This document shows positions 56,176 to 64,000 of a stretch of DNA of 64,000 nucleotides, piece after piece; positions within the stretch are counted from its first letter, which is position 1, and each line of letters begins with the position of its first letter. Below the pieces are notes generated by a model that was not told the origin of the DNA, did not search any database, and saw nothing but the letters and a program-made list of their open reading frames with translations. The DNA lies in contig JAQUWU010000002.1 in NCBI GenBank assembly GCA_028692715.1, positions 127,340 to 191,339 on the forward strand, given 5' to 3'. A program made the position numbers and the translations under genes. This stretch comes from Paludibacter sp. (lineage in GTDB: Bacteria; Bacteroidota; Bacteroidia; Bacteroidales; Paludibacteraceae).

Positions 56176-57768
56176 TTATTTAGTTATAGAACTTGATTCT
56201 TTATAAAATGGATTCTGTTTCAAGTTCGGATTCGCTTGTAATTCAGATGTTGCTATCGGCATATACATTGCATCTAATACCAAAGCACCAAGTGTGGCAG
56301 AATTCCCAGAAGACTTGTTGTTGACATACATATTTAAATTATCTGTCGAATTATCGCGTCGAGCCATTCTTACCAAATCATACCAACGTTTTCCTTCGAA
56401 AAGAAATTCCCGCTGACGTTCACGTAATACCAAATCTTCCATAGCAGTCTGTGTTCCATAATTGGTTATATTGAGTGAATCTTGTCCTGTATTTGATCTT
56501 AAATATGTTTGATTAACCAACAGAAGTGCGTTTTTCAGATTAGAATTACCCCCTAACTGAACCAATGCCTCAGCTTTCATTAGCATAACATCCGAAAGCC
56601 GGTAAATAATCCAATTAGCAGTATTTGTTCGCCATATATCTCTGCCGGCTAATGTCTCATCAGGTAACATGCCTGCATACTTGAATATAAAATATTGACC
56701 TCCATACAACTTATATGAATCTATAGATCTAATATCATTCGGACTTTCAGTAATCGTACTTGAAATTGGATAGGCAAATGGGCAACTATAAGTTGTTCCG
56801 CCTCTAACTTTTAATTTAGGATCATAAGCCAATGTAGCGGGAAAACCAATTTCTCCTAATATATTTGCACTAGATCCATATAGTTTAGCTACAGGATTAT
56901 TTACCTGAACGTTCTCCTTAAACTGAAGTTCAAAAATACTCTCAGTTGAATTTCCTGTATAAAATACAGAATAATAAGCACTCACCGGTGGTTGAACCAG
57001 TTTAAGCTTTTTGTCGGCAAGTACAAAGTCGCACGCTTGAACACATTTATCGTAGTCTTGATTCCATAAATAAACATCGGCCAAAAGTGCATTTACAGTA
57101 TTCAATGTAATACGACCTTTATTATAGTCTGTTCGGCCAAAATCAGTCTGTGCATATAATCGTGCCGTATCCAGATCGGCAATAATATGATTAATTAAAT
57201 TCGCTTCTGTTTCCTTAGAAAGCAAATATTTCTGAGTATTATCAATACTTGCTTCTTTTATCCATGGTACTTCCTTGAAACTTCGCACTAAATAAAAATA
57301 ACAAAGAGCCCGTATCGTCAAAGCTTCAGCCTTAACCCGGTTCAAATCACTTTGGGTAAAATTATAATCCCGTTGCATTACAATGGGGGCATAATACAAT
57401 AATGTATTGCAATAATTAATGACTGTATAAAACGAACCCCATGAGCAATATTTATTTTCTGAAGTTATACTCCCAATCAATATTTTTTGCATGTCAGATC
57501 TATCTGAAGCGAAACCACTCCCAATAGTCATATTGTCCGAGCGTAATTCACCCCAAACTATCATGCTATAGATATTATCATCTTGTGTGAGTCCCCTGTA
57601 ACAAGAAGCAAGAACTGATTGTACATCGGTGGCCGATTTCCAATACTCATCCAATACAATTTGACTTTCAGGTTTTGGACTCAACCAATCGGTCACCGCT
57701 GTACAACTTGTTATTCCCACTAATGACAGTACAAATAAACCTATAATAATAAATTTTCTTTTCAACAT
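56176..57768 (-). CDS. SusD/RagB-like outer-membrane lipoprotein (first pair)
   Basis: The 530-residue protein has a lipoprotein signal ending VGITSC. The SusD pattern includes TIRALCYFYLVRSFKEVPWI, TVNALLADVYLWNQDYDKCVQACD and the C-terminal FEGKRWYDLVRMARRDN block that is common in SusD/RagB proteins. It binds glycan at the cell surface with its SusC partner, whose gene ends 12 bases upstream. An FAS1 lipoprotein gene follows after 21 bases. The ligand is unknown. Confidence 0.93.
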   Translation of the reverse strand: MLKRKFIIIGLFVLSLVGITSCTAVTDWLSPKPESQIVLDEYWKSATDVQSVLASCYRGLTQDDNIYSMIVWGELRSDNMTIGSGFASDRSDMQKILIGSITSENKYCSWGSFYTVINYCNTLLYYAPIVMQRDYNFTQSDLNRVKAEALTIRALCYFYLVRSFKEVPWIKEASIDNTQKYLLSKETEANLINHIIADLDTARLYAQTDFGRTDYNKGRITLNTVNALLADVYLWNQDYDKCVQACDFVLADKKLKLVQPPVSAYYSVFYTGNSTESIFELQFKENVQVNNPVAKLYGSSANILGEIGFPATLAYDPKLKVRGGTTYSCPFAYPISSTITESPNDIRSIDSYKLYGGQYFIFKYAGMLPDETLAGRDIWRTNTANWIIYRLSDVMLMKAEALVQLGGNSNLKNALLLVNQTYLRSNTGQDSLNITNYGTQTAMEDLVLRERQREFLFEGKRWYDLVRMARRDNSTDNLNMYVNNKSSGNSATLGALVLDAMYMPIATSELQANPNLKQNPFYKESSSITK

Positions 57769-57780
57769 AATTCTTTCTTT

Positions 57781-60700
57781 TTACAATCCTACTGATATTC
57801 CAAGTGTAAAGTCTTTTGTTCGTGGAGAACTTGCTCCATCAACACTTAATCCATTATTGGATGATAATGAGCCATAACCAACTTCGGGATCTACCCCTTT
57901 ATATTTTGTCAAAACAAATAAGTTGTTAAATGTCAAGTAGAGATTTAATCTATTCAACTTAAAACTTTTTAGTAATTTTACCGGAACCGAATAATTAAAT
58001 GTAAGGTATTTAAAACGCAAGAATGATCCATCCTCAACAAAGCGATCGCTACCGAGCCAATTATATCCTCCACTACCATCGTAGTTACTCAATGCTCTTG
58101 GCATTCTTGTAATATCTCCATCATTTGCCCAACGCCAGTTTACTGCTATGCTTTGATTGTTATCATCGTACATGTTTTCTGCATACATACGTGCCTGATT
58201 AATAATCTTATTTCCGTATCTGAAATTAAAAAACATTTTACATGAAAAGTCTTTGTAACGAAAGGTTGGACCAAATCCACCATTTACCTTAGGATTACTA
58301 TTACCTAAATAAACGATATCAAGAGCATCGATACTACCATCGTGATTAATATCCTCGTAAATTGCATCTCCACCTCTGAACTCATATTGACTTGTTGTGC
58401 CATAACCAAAATACATAGCTTTCGGCTTTCCATTTTGATCAACAACAACATTACCATTAGCATTTTTTGCAACCGGAGCATTGGTATGTTCTGTAGTATA
58501 TTTATCGTACTGGTAAACACCCAAAAATTTGAATCCAAAAATAGATCCGAAAGAGTTACCCTCTTGTACCCGGGTTAAATACGAACCATTTTTATAATTA
58601 AAATCACCATTATAACTATTCAATAAACCTTGATCTAATTGAACTAATGTATTGGCATAATTTGACACATTAAAGCTAAAGTCTATACTGAAATCTTTCG
58701 TTTTAAACAATCTATTCGCATAAAAATTCACCTCCCAACCAACATTGTTCATCGTTCCTCCATTTATATAAGAAATCTCAGAAAAACCTGATGTACTTGC
58801 GAAAGCAACTTTAGGAAACAACAAATCTTTTGTCTGTTTACTGTAAAAATTAATATCGAAGATATATTTATCATCAAACAATCCTAAATCGATACCATAA
58901 TTGAAAGAAGTTGTGGTTTCCCATTTGAGATTTTTAAGTTGCAAAGTAGATGGCTTAACAGCAGTTATATCAATATAGGATCCAAAAGTTTCGTATCTGC
59001 TTAAATACAGATATTCCGCACCAGGCTGGTTACCACTAATCCCCCAGGCAGGACGAAAAGCCAACATACTTAACCATTTTTGTGTGTTTTTCATAAATGG
59101 TTCATCCGAAATAATATACTTCAATGAAACGCCCGGAAAATTTCCGAACTTATTGCCATTCCCAAATTTGGTACTTCCATCTCTACGAATTGTAGCATCT
59201 ATAATGTATCTTGATTTGTAAGAATAGTGTGCGCGCATCATAACTGCCAACGATCTCCATTGAGACGTACTTGTACTTGATTTGTCCAGGTATTCAACAG
59301 CTGAAGCATCTGTAGCATAAACGGAAGGAGCTGAGTAACCTATAATACTTTGTCCTGAAGAATTACCTGCATTAATTTGAAACGAACCATATAATAATAA
59401 ATTATGATCTGTGTTATCAAATTTTGGTTGCCAAGCTATATTTTCATCTGAATATATAGTCAAATCTTCAGTATCATAATTTTCTATTCTGTTTACAGCT
59501 TTATCTGACCAAACAAGATTTGAAACATCTTGTGGTAAAAACATGTTAGTTTTATTATTGCTGATATCGAAAGAAACGTAAGAGCTAAATCGCAATAGTT
59601 GTTTATCTGGGTCCAATATATCGTATTGCAATCTGAATGTGGGTGTAATACGAAATGATAGCAACTCATTAGTAGCAAGATTAGCTAAGGCAACCGGATT
59701 TACCAAATTCCGTTGGTTGGAAGTTAGAGAAGAGGTTTGTGAAATAGTATAATACTGATTCGTATTATTACCGTTACGATCTTGTGAAAAAACGCTTACA
59801 TTAGGCATCTTTTGATACGCAATTGCCAGTATGGATTTGTCTTCATTGGCACCTCCATCATTAAAATTAAAAGTGTAATTTCTATAATTATCGGAATTAG
59901 TCAATGAAATTTCTGAAATAAATTTTATTCTATCCGAAACTTTATATTCAAAATTGGCACGGGAAGAAAATTTAGAGTATTTCTGCCCAATAATTGTTCC
60001 GGTTTGATTTAAATAGCCACCGGAAACCCGATAGGTTGCACGGTCACCCCCGCCTGAAAGCGTCAAATAATGGTCATTAATATTACCTACCTGAGTTACC
60101 GCTTTTATCCAATCTGTATTATTATTAAAATCCTCATAATCAGGAAAATTCTGATTGTAATTGTACTCATTTATATCTGAAGCAGTCATGTCTTGAGTTG
60201 GATTAAAATATGCTTCTTTCATTAGCATGGTGAAGTCACCACCACTAAGCATATTTAATCCTTTAGGCTGAATAGTATTCGTATAACGATATGAATACTC
60301 AACCCTGGTTGGTCCGGAAATACCTTTCTTAGTGGTAATCATGATTACACCATTAGCACCCTTCGAACCCCAAATTGCAGATGCAGCTGCATCTTTCAAT
60401 ACTGAAATTTCTGAAATGTCGTCAGGATTAATACTCAACATATTAGCATATTGCTCTTGATTGGAATTTGCATAGTCAAAGTTAGGATCAATTTGAACTT
60501 CAAATGGGACACCATTCACAACAATTAAAGGCTCACTATTTCCATTGATTGATGTAATACCACGTATACGCATAGAAGTTCCACTTCCGGGATCACTTGA
60601 ATTTGACACAATATCCAATCCTGCAATGCGACCTTGAAGTGCTTCATCTACAGACGAGACTTGTAGACCTTCAAATTCTTTTGCATCAATTGTTTGCATA

Positions 60701-61122
60701 GCCGTACCAATTTCTCTTGTCGGAATGCTGTACCCACCCTGACTTTGCCTTTTTGTAGCTACAACTTCAATTGCTTTAATGGTTTGGGTATTTTCCTCCA
60801 ATGCAATATCTACTATTTTTTTATTATCAATTTGCTTTACTTGTTTTAAATATCCTACATAACTAATTGATAGTCTATTGTTAATGTCCTTTACACGTAA
60901 AACATAATGTCCATCAAAATCCGTAACTGTTCCGCTAACAACTCGATTATTAGCATCAATCTCCGTGACATTAACTCCAATCAGAGTCTCATGATTAGTA
61001 GATGAGGTAATTTGTCCTTGAATAATAATCCCTTGTGTATTTTGTCCAATGCTCTTTAATGGTGAAAGTATTAATGACACTAGGAGCATTACTTTAATCG
61101 TCGATTTCATATTTTTTCTCAT
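57781..61122 (-). CDS. SusC/RagA-like TonB-dependent outer-membrane transporter (first pair)
   Basis: I start at ATG 61122 (MRKNMKSTIKVMLLVS), one base after the preceding gene's stop; a TTG upstream would overlap that gene. The 1113-residue protein has a signal peptide, a CarboxypepD_reg domain (about 35-110; GQITSSTNHETLIGVNVTE), a plug with RIRGITSING and EPLIVVNGVPF, and a barrel ending in KDFTLGISVGL. It should import an oligosaccharide with TonB energy. SusD follows after 12 bases. It differs substantially from the second SusC, suggesting related but distinct ligands (inference). Confidence 0.94.
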   Translation of the reverse strand: MRKNMKSTIKVMLLVSLILSPLKSIGQNTQGIIIQGQITSSTNHETLIGVNVTEIDANNRVVSGTVTDFDGHYVLRVKDINNRLSISYVGYLKQVKQIDNKKIVDIALEENTQTIKAIEVVATKRQSQGGYSIPTREIGTAMQTIDAKEFEGLQVSSVDEALQGRIAGLDIVSNSSDPGSGTSMRIRGITSINGNSEPLIVVNGVPFEVQIDPNFDYANSNQEQYANMLSINPDDISEISVLKDAAASAIWGSKGANGVIMITTKKGISGPTRVEYSYRYTNTIQPKGLNMLSGGDFTMLMKEAYFNPTQDMTASDINEYNYNQNFPDYEDFNNNTDWIKAVTQVGNINDHYLTLSGGGDRATYRVSGGYLNQTGTIIGQKYSKFSSRANFEYKVSDRIKFISEISLTNSDNYRNYTFNFNDGGANEDKSILAIAYQKMPNVSVFSQDRNGNNTNQYYTISQTSSLTSNQRNLVNPVALANLATNELLSFRITPTFRLQYDILDPDKQLLRFSSYVSFDISNNKTNMFLPQDVSNLVWSDKAVNRIENYDTEDLTIYSDENIAWQPKFDNTDHNLLLYGSFQINAGNSSGQSIIGYSAPSVYATDASAVEYLDKSSTSTSQWRSLAVMMRAHYSYKSRYIIDATIRRDGSTKFGNGNKFGNFPGVSLKYIISDEPFMKNTQKWLSMLAFRPAWGISGNQPGAEYLYLSRYETFGSYIDITAVKPSTLQLKNLKWETTTSFNYGIDLGLFDDKYIFDINFYSKQTKDLLFPKVAFASTSGFSEISYINGGTMNNVGWEVNFYANRLFKTKDFSIDFSFNVSNYANTLVQLDQGLLNSYNGDFNYKNGSYLTRVQEGNSFGSIFGFKFLGVYQYDKYTTEHTNAPVAKNANGNVVVDQNGKPKAMYFGYGTTSQYEFRGGDAIYEDINHDGSIDALDIVYLGNSNPKVNGGFGPTFRYKDFSCKMFFNFRYGNKIINQARMYAENMYDDNNQSIAVNWRWANDGDITRMPRALSNYDGSGGYNWLGSDRFVEDGSFLRFKYLTFNYSVPVKLLKSFKLNRLNLYLTFNNLFVLTKYKGVDPEVGYGSLSSNNGLSVDGASSPRTKDFTLGISVGL

Positions 61123-61123
61123 A

Positions 61124-63835
61124 TTATTCAAATGTCAAAACATTATCAATTTGGTGAATAACCGTTGATGACGATGATGTAATACCCGAAGCGTTAAATA
61201 ACGCAGATGCAGTACCCGTACCACCTGTTCCATCAATATTTTTATATTCGGATGGTAATTTATCAAATATATAGTCTTTTACAATAATATTATACAATCT
61301 AGAACCGGTACTTGGATCAGCAGTTAACACATGAGCTTCGCGAATAGGTGCTAATCCAGTGATTGGATCTCTTTTTGAATCCATAGTTAAAGTCAAAGAA
61401 CTCCCTGTTCCAGAAACACCTATTTTTAAATACTTAGTTATTGTAGTACCATATTTAGATGGAATATTATCTGTTTTGATTGTTGCTGATTGATATTGTT
61501 TATCAAGAGTTTGTCCAAAAAATACTGCATTATCCTGAAAGTGGTATTTCAAAAATTGAATCAACTTATTTATCGCAACCCCCTTTGCCGGATCAGTGTC
61601 AGCCATTGCGTTTATAGTTTCCCAAGGCGTAATGGCATTCTTTGCTATCGCAGCTTTTATGGCACTATTGGTAGGTACATACACTGTGTATCTAAAAGCA
61701 TTAAAAAATTTAATCCTATAGTCCACACCTTGTTTTGTGAAAATTTGTGTAACATAATCTGTTGGCACTCCATTGAGCAGATTAAAGAATTCGCTAAACT
61801 CAGGGGTTTCACTTAAAAGCTTATATACCGATGTTAAAGACGGTTGAATTGGCTTATCGATAAAATAAGTGTTACCATTTGATTGATTAAATACATTAGT
61901 TACTGTAGAATGAGATTTTTTGAATACATTGCCACCTCCCTGTATTCTCATAGAATTAGACTCCGATATACGAATAATATCGTTCTCCTTTGTAATACAG
62001 TATTTGTAGCTAGTATTGTCATAAGGATCACTTACTGTAATACTATCTAAATTACCTACTACTATATGGCTGTCTAATATGCTCGTTAATCTATTCTGAA
62101 GGAATGAAGCATCCGTAATTGAATCTACAATGTTAGTACCTACAACACCAGTAGTTTTATCATACGTATAAACTAAAGCAGTTACATGTGCTGCAGCATT
62201 AGTTATAGGATTAGTTTCCCTAAACCTAAACTTTAGAACACCTGGTTTATCTTGTCCGTAAGCAATCGGATCAATATAAGTATCAAAAAAATCGTCTGTT
62301 GGAATAAATAAATTATACCTGCTATATATTGAATTTAAATATAATTTATAAAATGCAAATTTAGATCCATCATAGGCTGCGGTTTCAGTAATATTGATTG
62401 CCCAATTCATGATTTTTGTATTGTCACTAAAAAGAACCGGACTATAAACAGATATATAATCAACAGGAGGATATACAGTATTTGTTACATAAACTTCTCC
62501 ATTGACACCAGTATATGTTTTATATTCTCCTGTAGATGTTTTTACAATTTGGCTGATTTCAACAGGCAACTTATAGTTGTCACCATCAACCATTTTACTA
62601 AACTTACTTGGAACAGAAGCTATAAATGAGTTTCTCATGTGTCTCTTTAGAAAAGGAAGAATTATTACATCTGGGATATTTTCCCATGAATGGAAACGAT
62701 TTTTCAAAATTAGACCAACCCCACTATTAAGATAGGCATTCATTGCATCATCAGTAGGAACAAACATTGTTGCCATATCAGCTTCCAAAGCGGTTGTGCT
62801 GTATCCGTTCCATCCCGGATCAAACGGCAACAAATTTGGAGCCGGAGTAGCAGATTCTAAATGATCAGAAGTTGGGAGGAATTTGACACCTCCATTATTG
62901 GCAAAATACTTTTTGACAAATATTGAATCTGTAAATTCAGGATTATTTATTTTATATAGCACCGTATTGTTTGCATCATAGTAAGGTGCGGAAAAACGAT
63001 CCAATAATTTAGAGAAGATTGATGTCCTTGAATTGCTTGGAATATTGGGATTTGAATTTTCTTCAATGTATTGAGCCATATTGGTTGGTGGCACTAAAAC
63101 GCTTTTCAATACATGTATATACCCATTTTTACATCTAATATCACGCTTAATTATTTTGTTGTTAAAAATATAAACGTCATCTGGTAAACGTGTTTGTCCC
63201 CCGGATAAAATATTAAAATCCTCATCTGTCAATGAATACTTAGTTAAAAATTCTTTAGTGAAATATACAATCGGTTTTGCCGAATTATCTTTCAATATGT
63301 GTATTCCCTTCAAATTATAATAGTTCCAGTATTTACTTGCCGGTAATTGATCGCCTGAATCAAATGGAATACTATCAAGAGGCGAAAAGGCTGTTCTCTG
63401 ACGCATAGCCGTTCCCTCATTTAAAACTCCCCCAGAATTATAATTAGAAAGTTTTTTAACTGTAAATGGATTATTTATCATTGAAAAATTAAACAATGAC
63501 TTCTTTTGGGCGAGGCTTAATTCATCATAACTTGTTACCCCCCAAATATTGTTTTTGTAAAACTCATTAAATGAACTATCACTAGCTACAAATAGAGTTT
63601 TACTTCCAGTCAATTTTAAAACTTCAGTATAACCCAAATCATCTATAAGCTTTATAGTGTTTGTAAAATGACCGTTCAATTCCAAAGAATCATATATATT
63701 GGGTCCTAACCAGCTTGGTTCAATTTTGTCATAATTATAATCATCGACACAGGAAGTAAGCAGTGAAATTCCAATTATTGAAATTATCAGCAATTTATCA
63801 AGGCGATAAAAATTTTTTATAAAATGATTTTTCAT
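61124..63835 (-). CDS. FAS1 (fasciclin) domain lipoprotein 1, first gene of the SusCD operon
   Basis: The 903-residue protein has a lipoprotein signal ending ISLLTSC followed by VDDYNYD, an acidic run fitting surface export. Several FAS1-like blocks occur: about 50-250 (NTIKLIDDLGYTEVLKLTGSKTLFVASDSSF), about 270-420, about 480-620, and a clear late one (about 690-870; SVYKLLSETPEFSEFFNLLN, then TVYVPTNSAIKAAI). No enzyme motif is seen. It is the longest of three FAS1 proteins here and lies at the 5' end of the seven-gene run, almost touching the SusC start. It probably binds glycan or matrix on the cell surface (inference). Confidence 0.84.
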   Translation of the reverse strand: MKNHFIKNFYRLDKLLIISIIGISLLTSCVDDYNYDKIEPSWLGPNIYDSLELNGHFTNTIKLIDDLGYTEVLKLTGSKTLFVASDSSFNEFYKNNIWGVTSYDELSLAQKKSLFNFSMINNPFTVKKLSNYNSGGVLNEGTAMRQRTAFSPLDSIPFDSGDQLPASKYWNYYNLKGIHILKDNSAKPIVYFTKEFLTKYSLTDEDFNILSGGQTRLPDDVYIFNNKIIKRDIRCKNGYIHVLKSVLVPPTNMAQYIEENSNPNIPSNSRTSIFSKLLDRFSAPYYDANNTVLYKINNPEFTDSIFVKKYFANNGGVKFLPTSDHLESATPAPNLLPFDPGWNGYSTTALEADMATMFVPTDDAMNAYLNSGVGLILKNRFHSWENIPDVIILPFLKRHMRNSFIASVPSKFSKMVDGDNYKLPVEISQIVKTSTGEYKTYTGVNGEVYVTNTVYPPVDYISVYSPVLFSDNTKIMNWAINITETAAYDGSKFAFYKLYLNSIYSRYNLFIPTDDFFDTYIDPIAYGQDKPGVLKFRFRETNPITNAAAHVTALVYTYDKTTGVVGTNIVDSITDASFLQNRLTSILDSHIVVGNLDSITVSDPYDNTSYKYCITKENDIIRISESNSMRIQGGGNVFKKSHSTVTNVFNQSNGNTYFIDKPIQPSLTSVYKLLSETPEFSEFFNLLNGVPTDYVTQIFTKQGVDYRIKFFNAFRYTVYVPTNSAIKAAIAKNAITPWETINAMADTDPAKGVAINKLIQFLKYHFQDNAVFFGQTLDKQYQSATIKTDNIPSKYGTTITKYLKIGVSGTGSSLTLTMDSKRDPITGLAPIREAHVLTADPSTGSRLYNIIVKDYIFDKLPSEYKNIDGTGGTGTASALFNASGITSSSSTVIHQIDNVLTFE

Positions 63836-64000
63836 TTCTATTTATATATTTAAACTATTACTATATATTAAGAATGCGAATCAGGAGTTGAAAACTCCAT
63901 AATTCATTTTGTTTTTATTATGTTGATTATCAATAAATTAAATATATAATTTATCTTAAAATATTTTATTAATTCTCTGGAAATCAGTATCTTAGAAGAA
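63836..64000. other. Upstream region of the SusCD/FAS1 operon
   Basis: This very AT-rich stretch should hold the operon promoter. I find no exact minus-strand -7 box (CAAAnnTA on the plus strand). No gene or regulator is visible before the window edge. Confidence 0.3.

Overview
The window looks like chromosomal DNA of an AT-rich member of the Bacteroidota, probably order Bacteroidales (inference). The grounds are SusC/SusD pairs, a type IX secretion C-terminal domain, GldE, DUF4837 and DUF4153 proteins, IS1634-like elements, and several -7 boxes of the Bacteroidota form TAnnTTTG. I cannot name the species from the sequence.

Region 1 (1-10101, + strand) is a starch/maltodextrin locus. It holds the end of a LacI-type regulator, an SLC45/GPH-type sugar transporter, a GH65 phosphorylase reduced to its N-terminal domain, a secreted GH13 amylase, a DUF4153 membrane protein and a lipoprotein GH13 amylase. 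A 104-bp element with perfect 16-bp inverted ends sits at the break of the GH65 gene. Region 2 (10.3-14.1 kb, + strand) carries a DUF4375 protein, a small membrane protein next to an ABC ATPase gene with a one-base frameshift, and a secreted SGNH esterase with a type IX sorting tail.

Region 3 (14.2-24.3 kb, - strand) is conserved housekeeping: pdxA, a DUF4837 lipoprotein, a large cell-wall amidase, rlmN, a PpiD/SurA-like foldase and gldE. Two nearly identical tRNA-Lys(TTT) genes follow, with a promoter and a terminator.

Region 4 (25.0-41.8 kb) is accessory. It has an ORF6N-domain gene, a 131-nt multi-stem inverted repeat, and a probable defence operon. That operon encodes a phospholipase-D-like nuclease fused to a SNF2-type helicase, a large Eco57I-class adenine methylase, and three small proteins I cannot identify. 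Two tandem tyrosine recombinases follow, and then two nested IS1634-like elements with exact 53-bp and 70-bp target duplications. The operon resembles the front half of a class 1 DISARM locus with the nuclease fused to the helicase, and is the best candidate in the window for a poorly described system.

Region 5 (41.9-63.8 kb, - strand) is a glycan-use locus. A tight seven-gene run, FAS1-SusC-SusD-FAS1-FAS1-SusC-SusD, is followed by a GH2 beta-galactosidase, a sugar-phosphate nucleotidyltransferase and galK. This suggests uptake and breakdown of a beta-galactoside, with FAS1-domain lipoproteins in the place that SusE/F-like binding proteins usually take.
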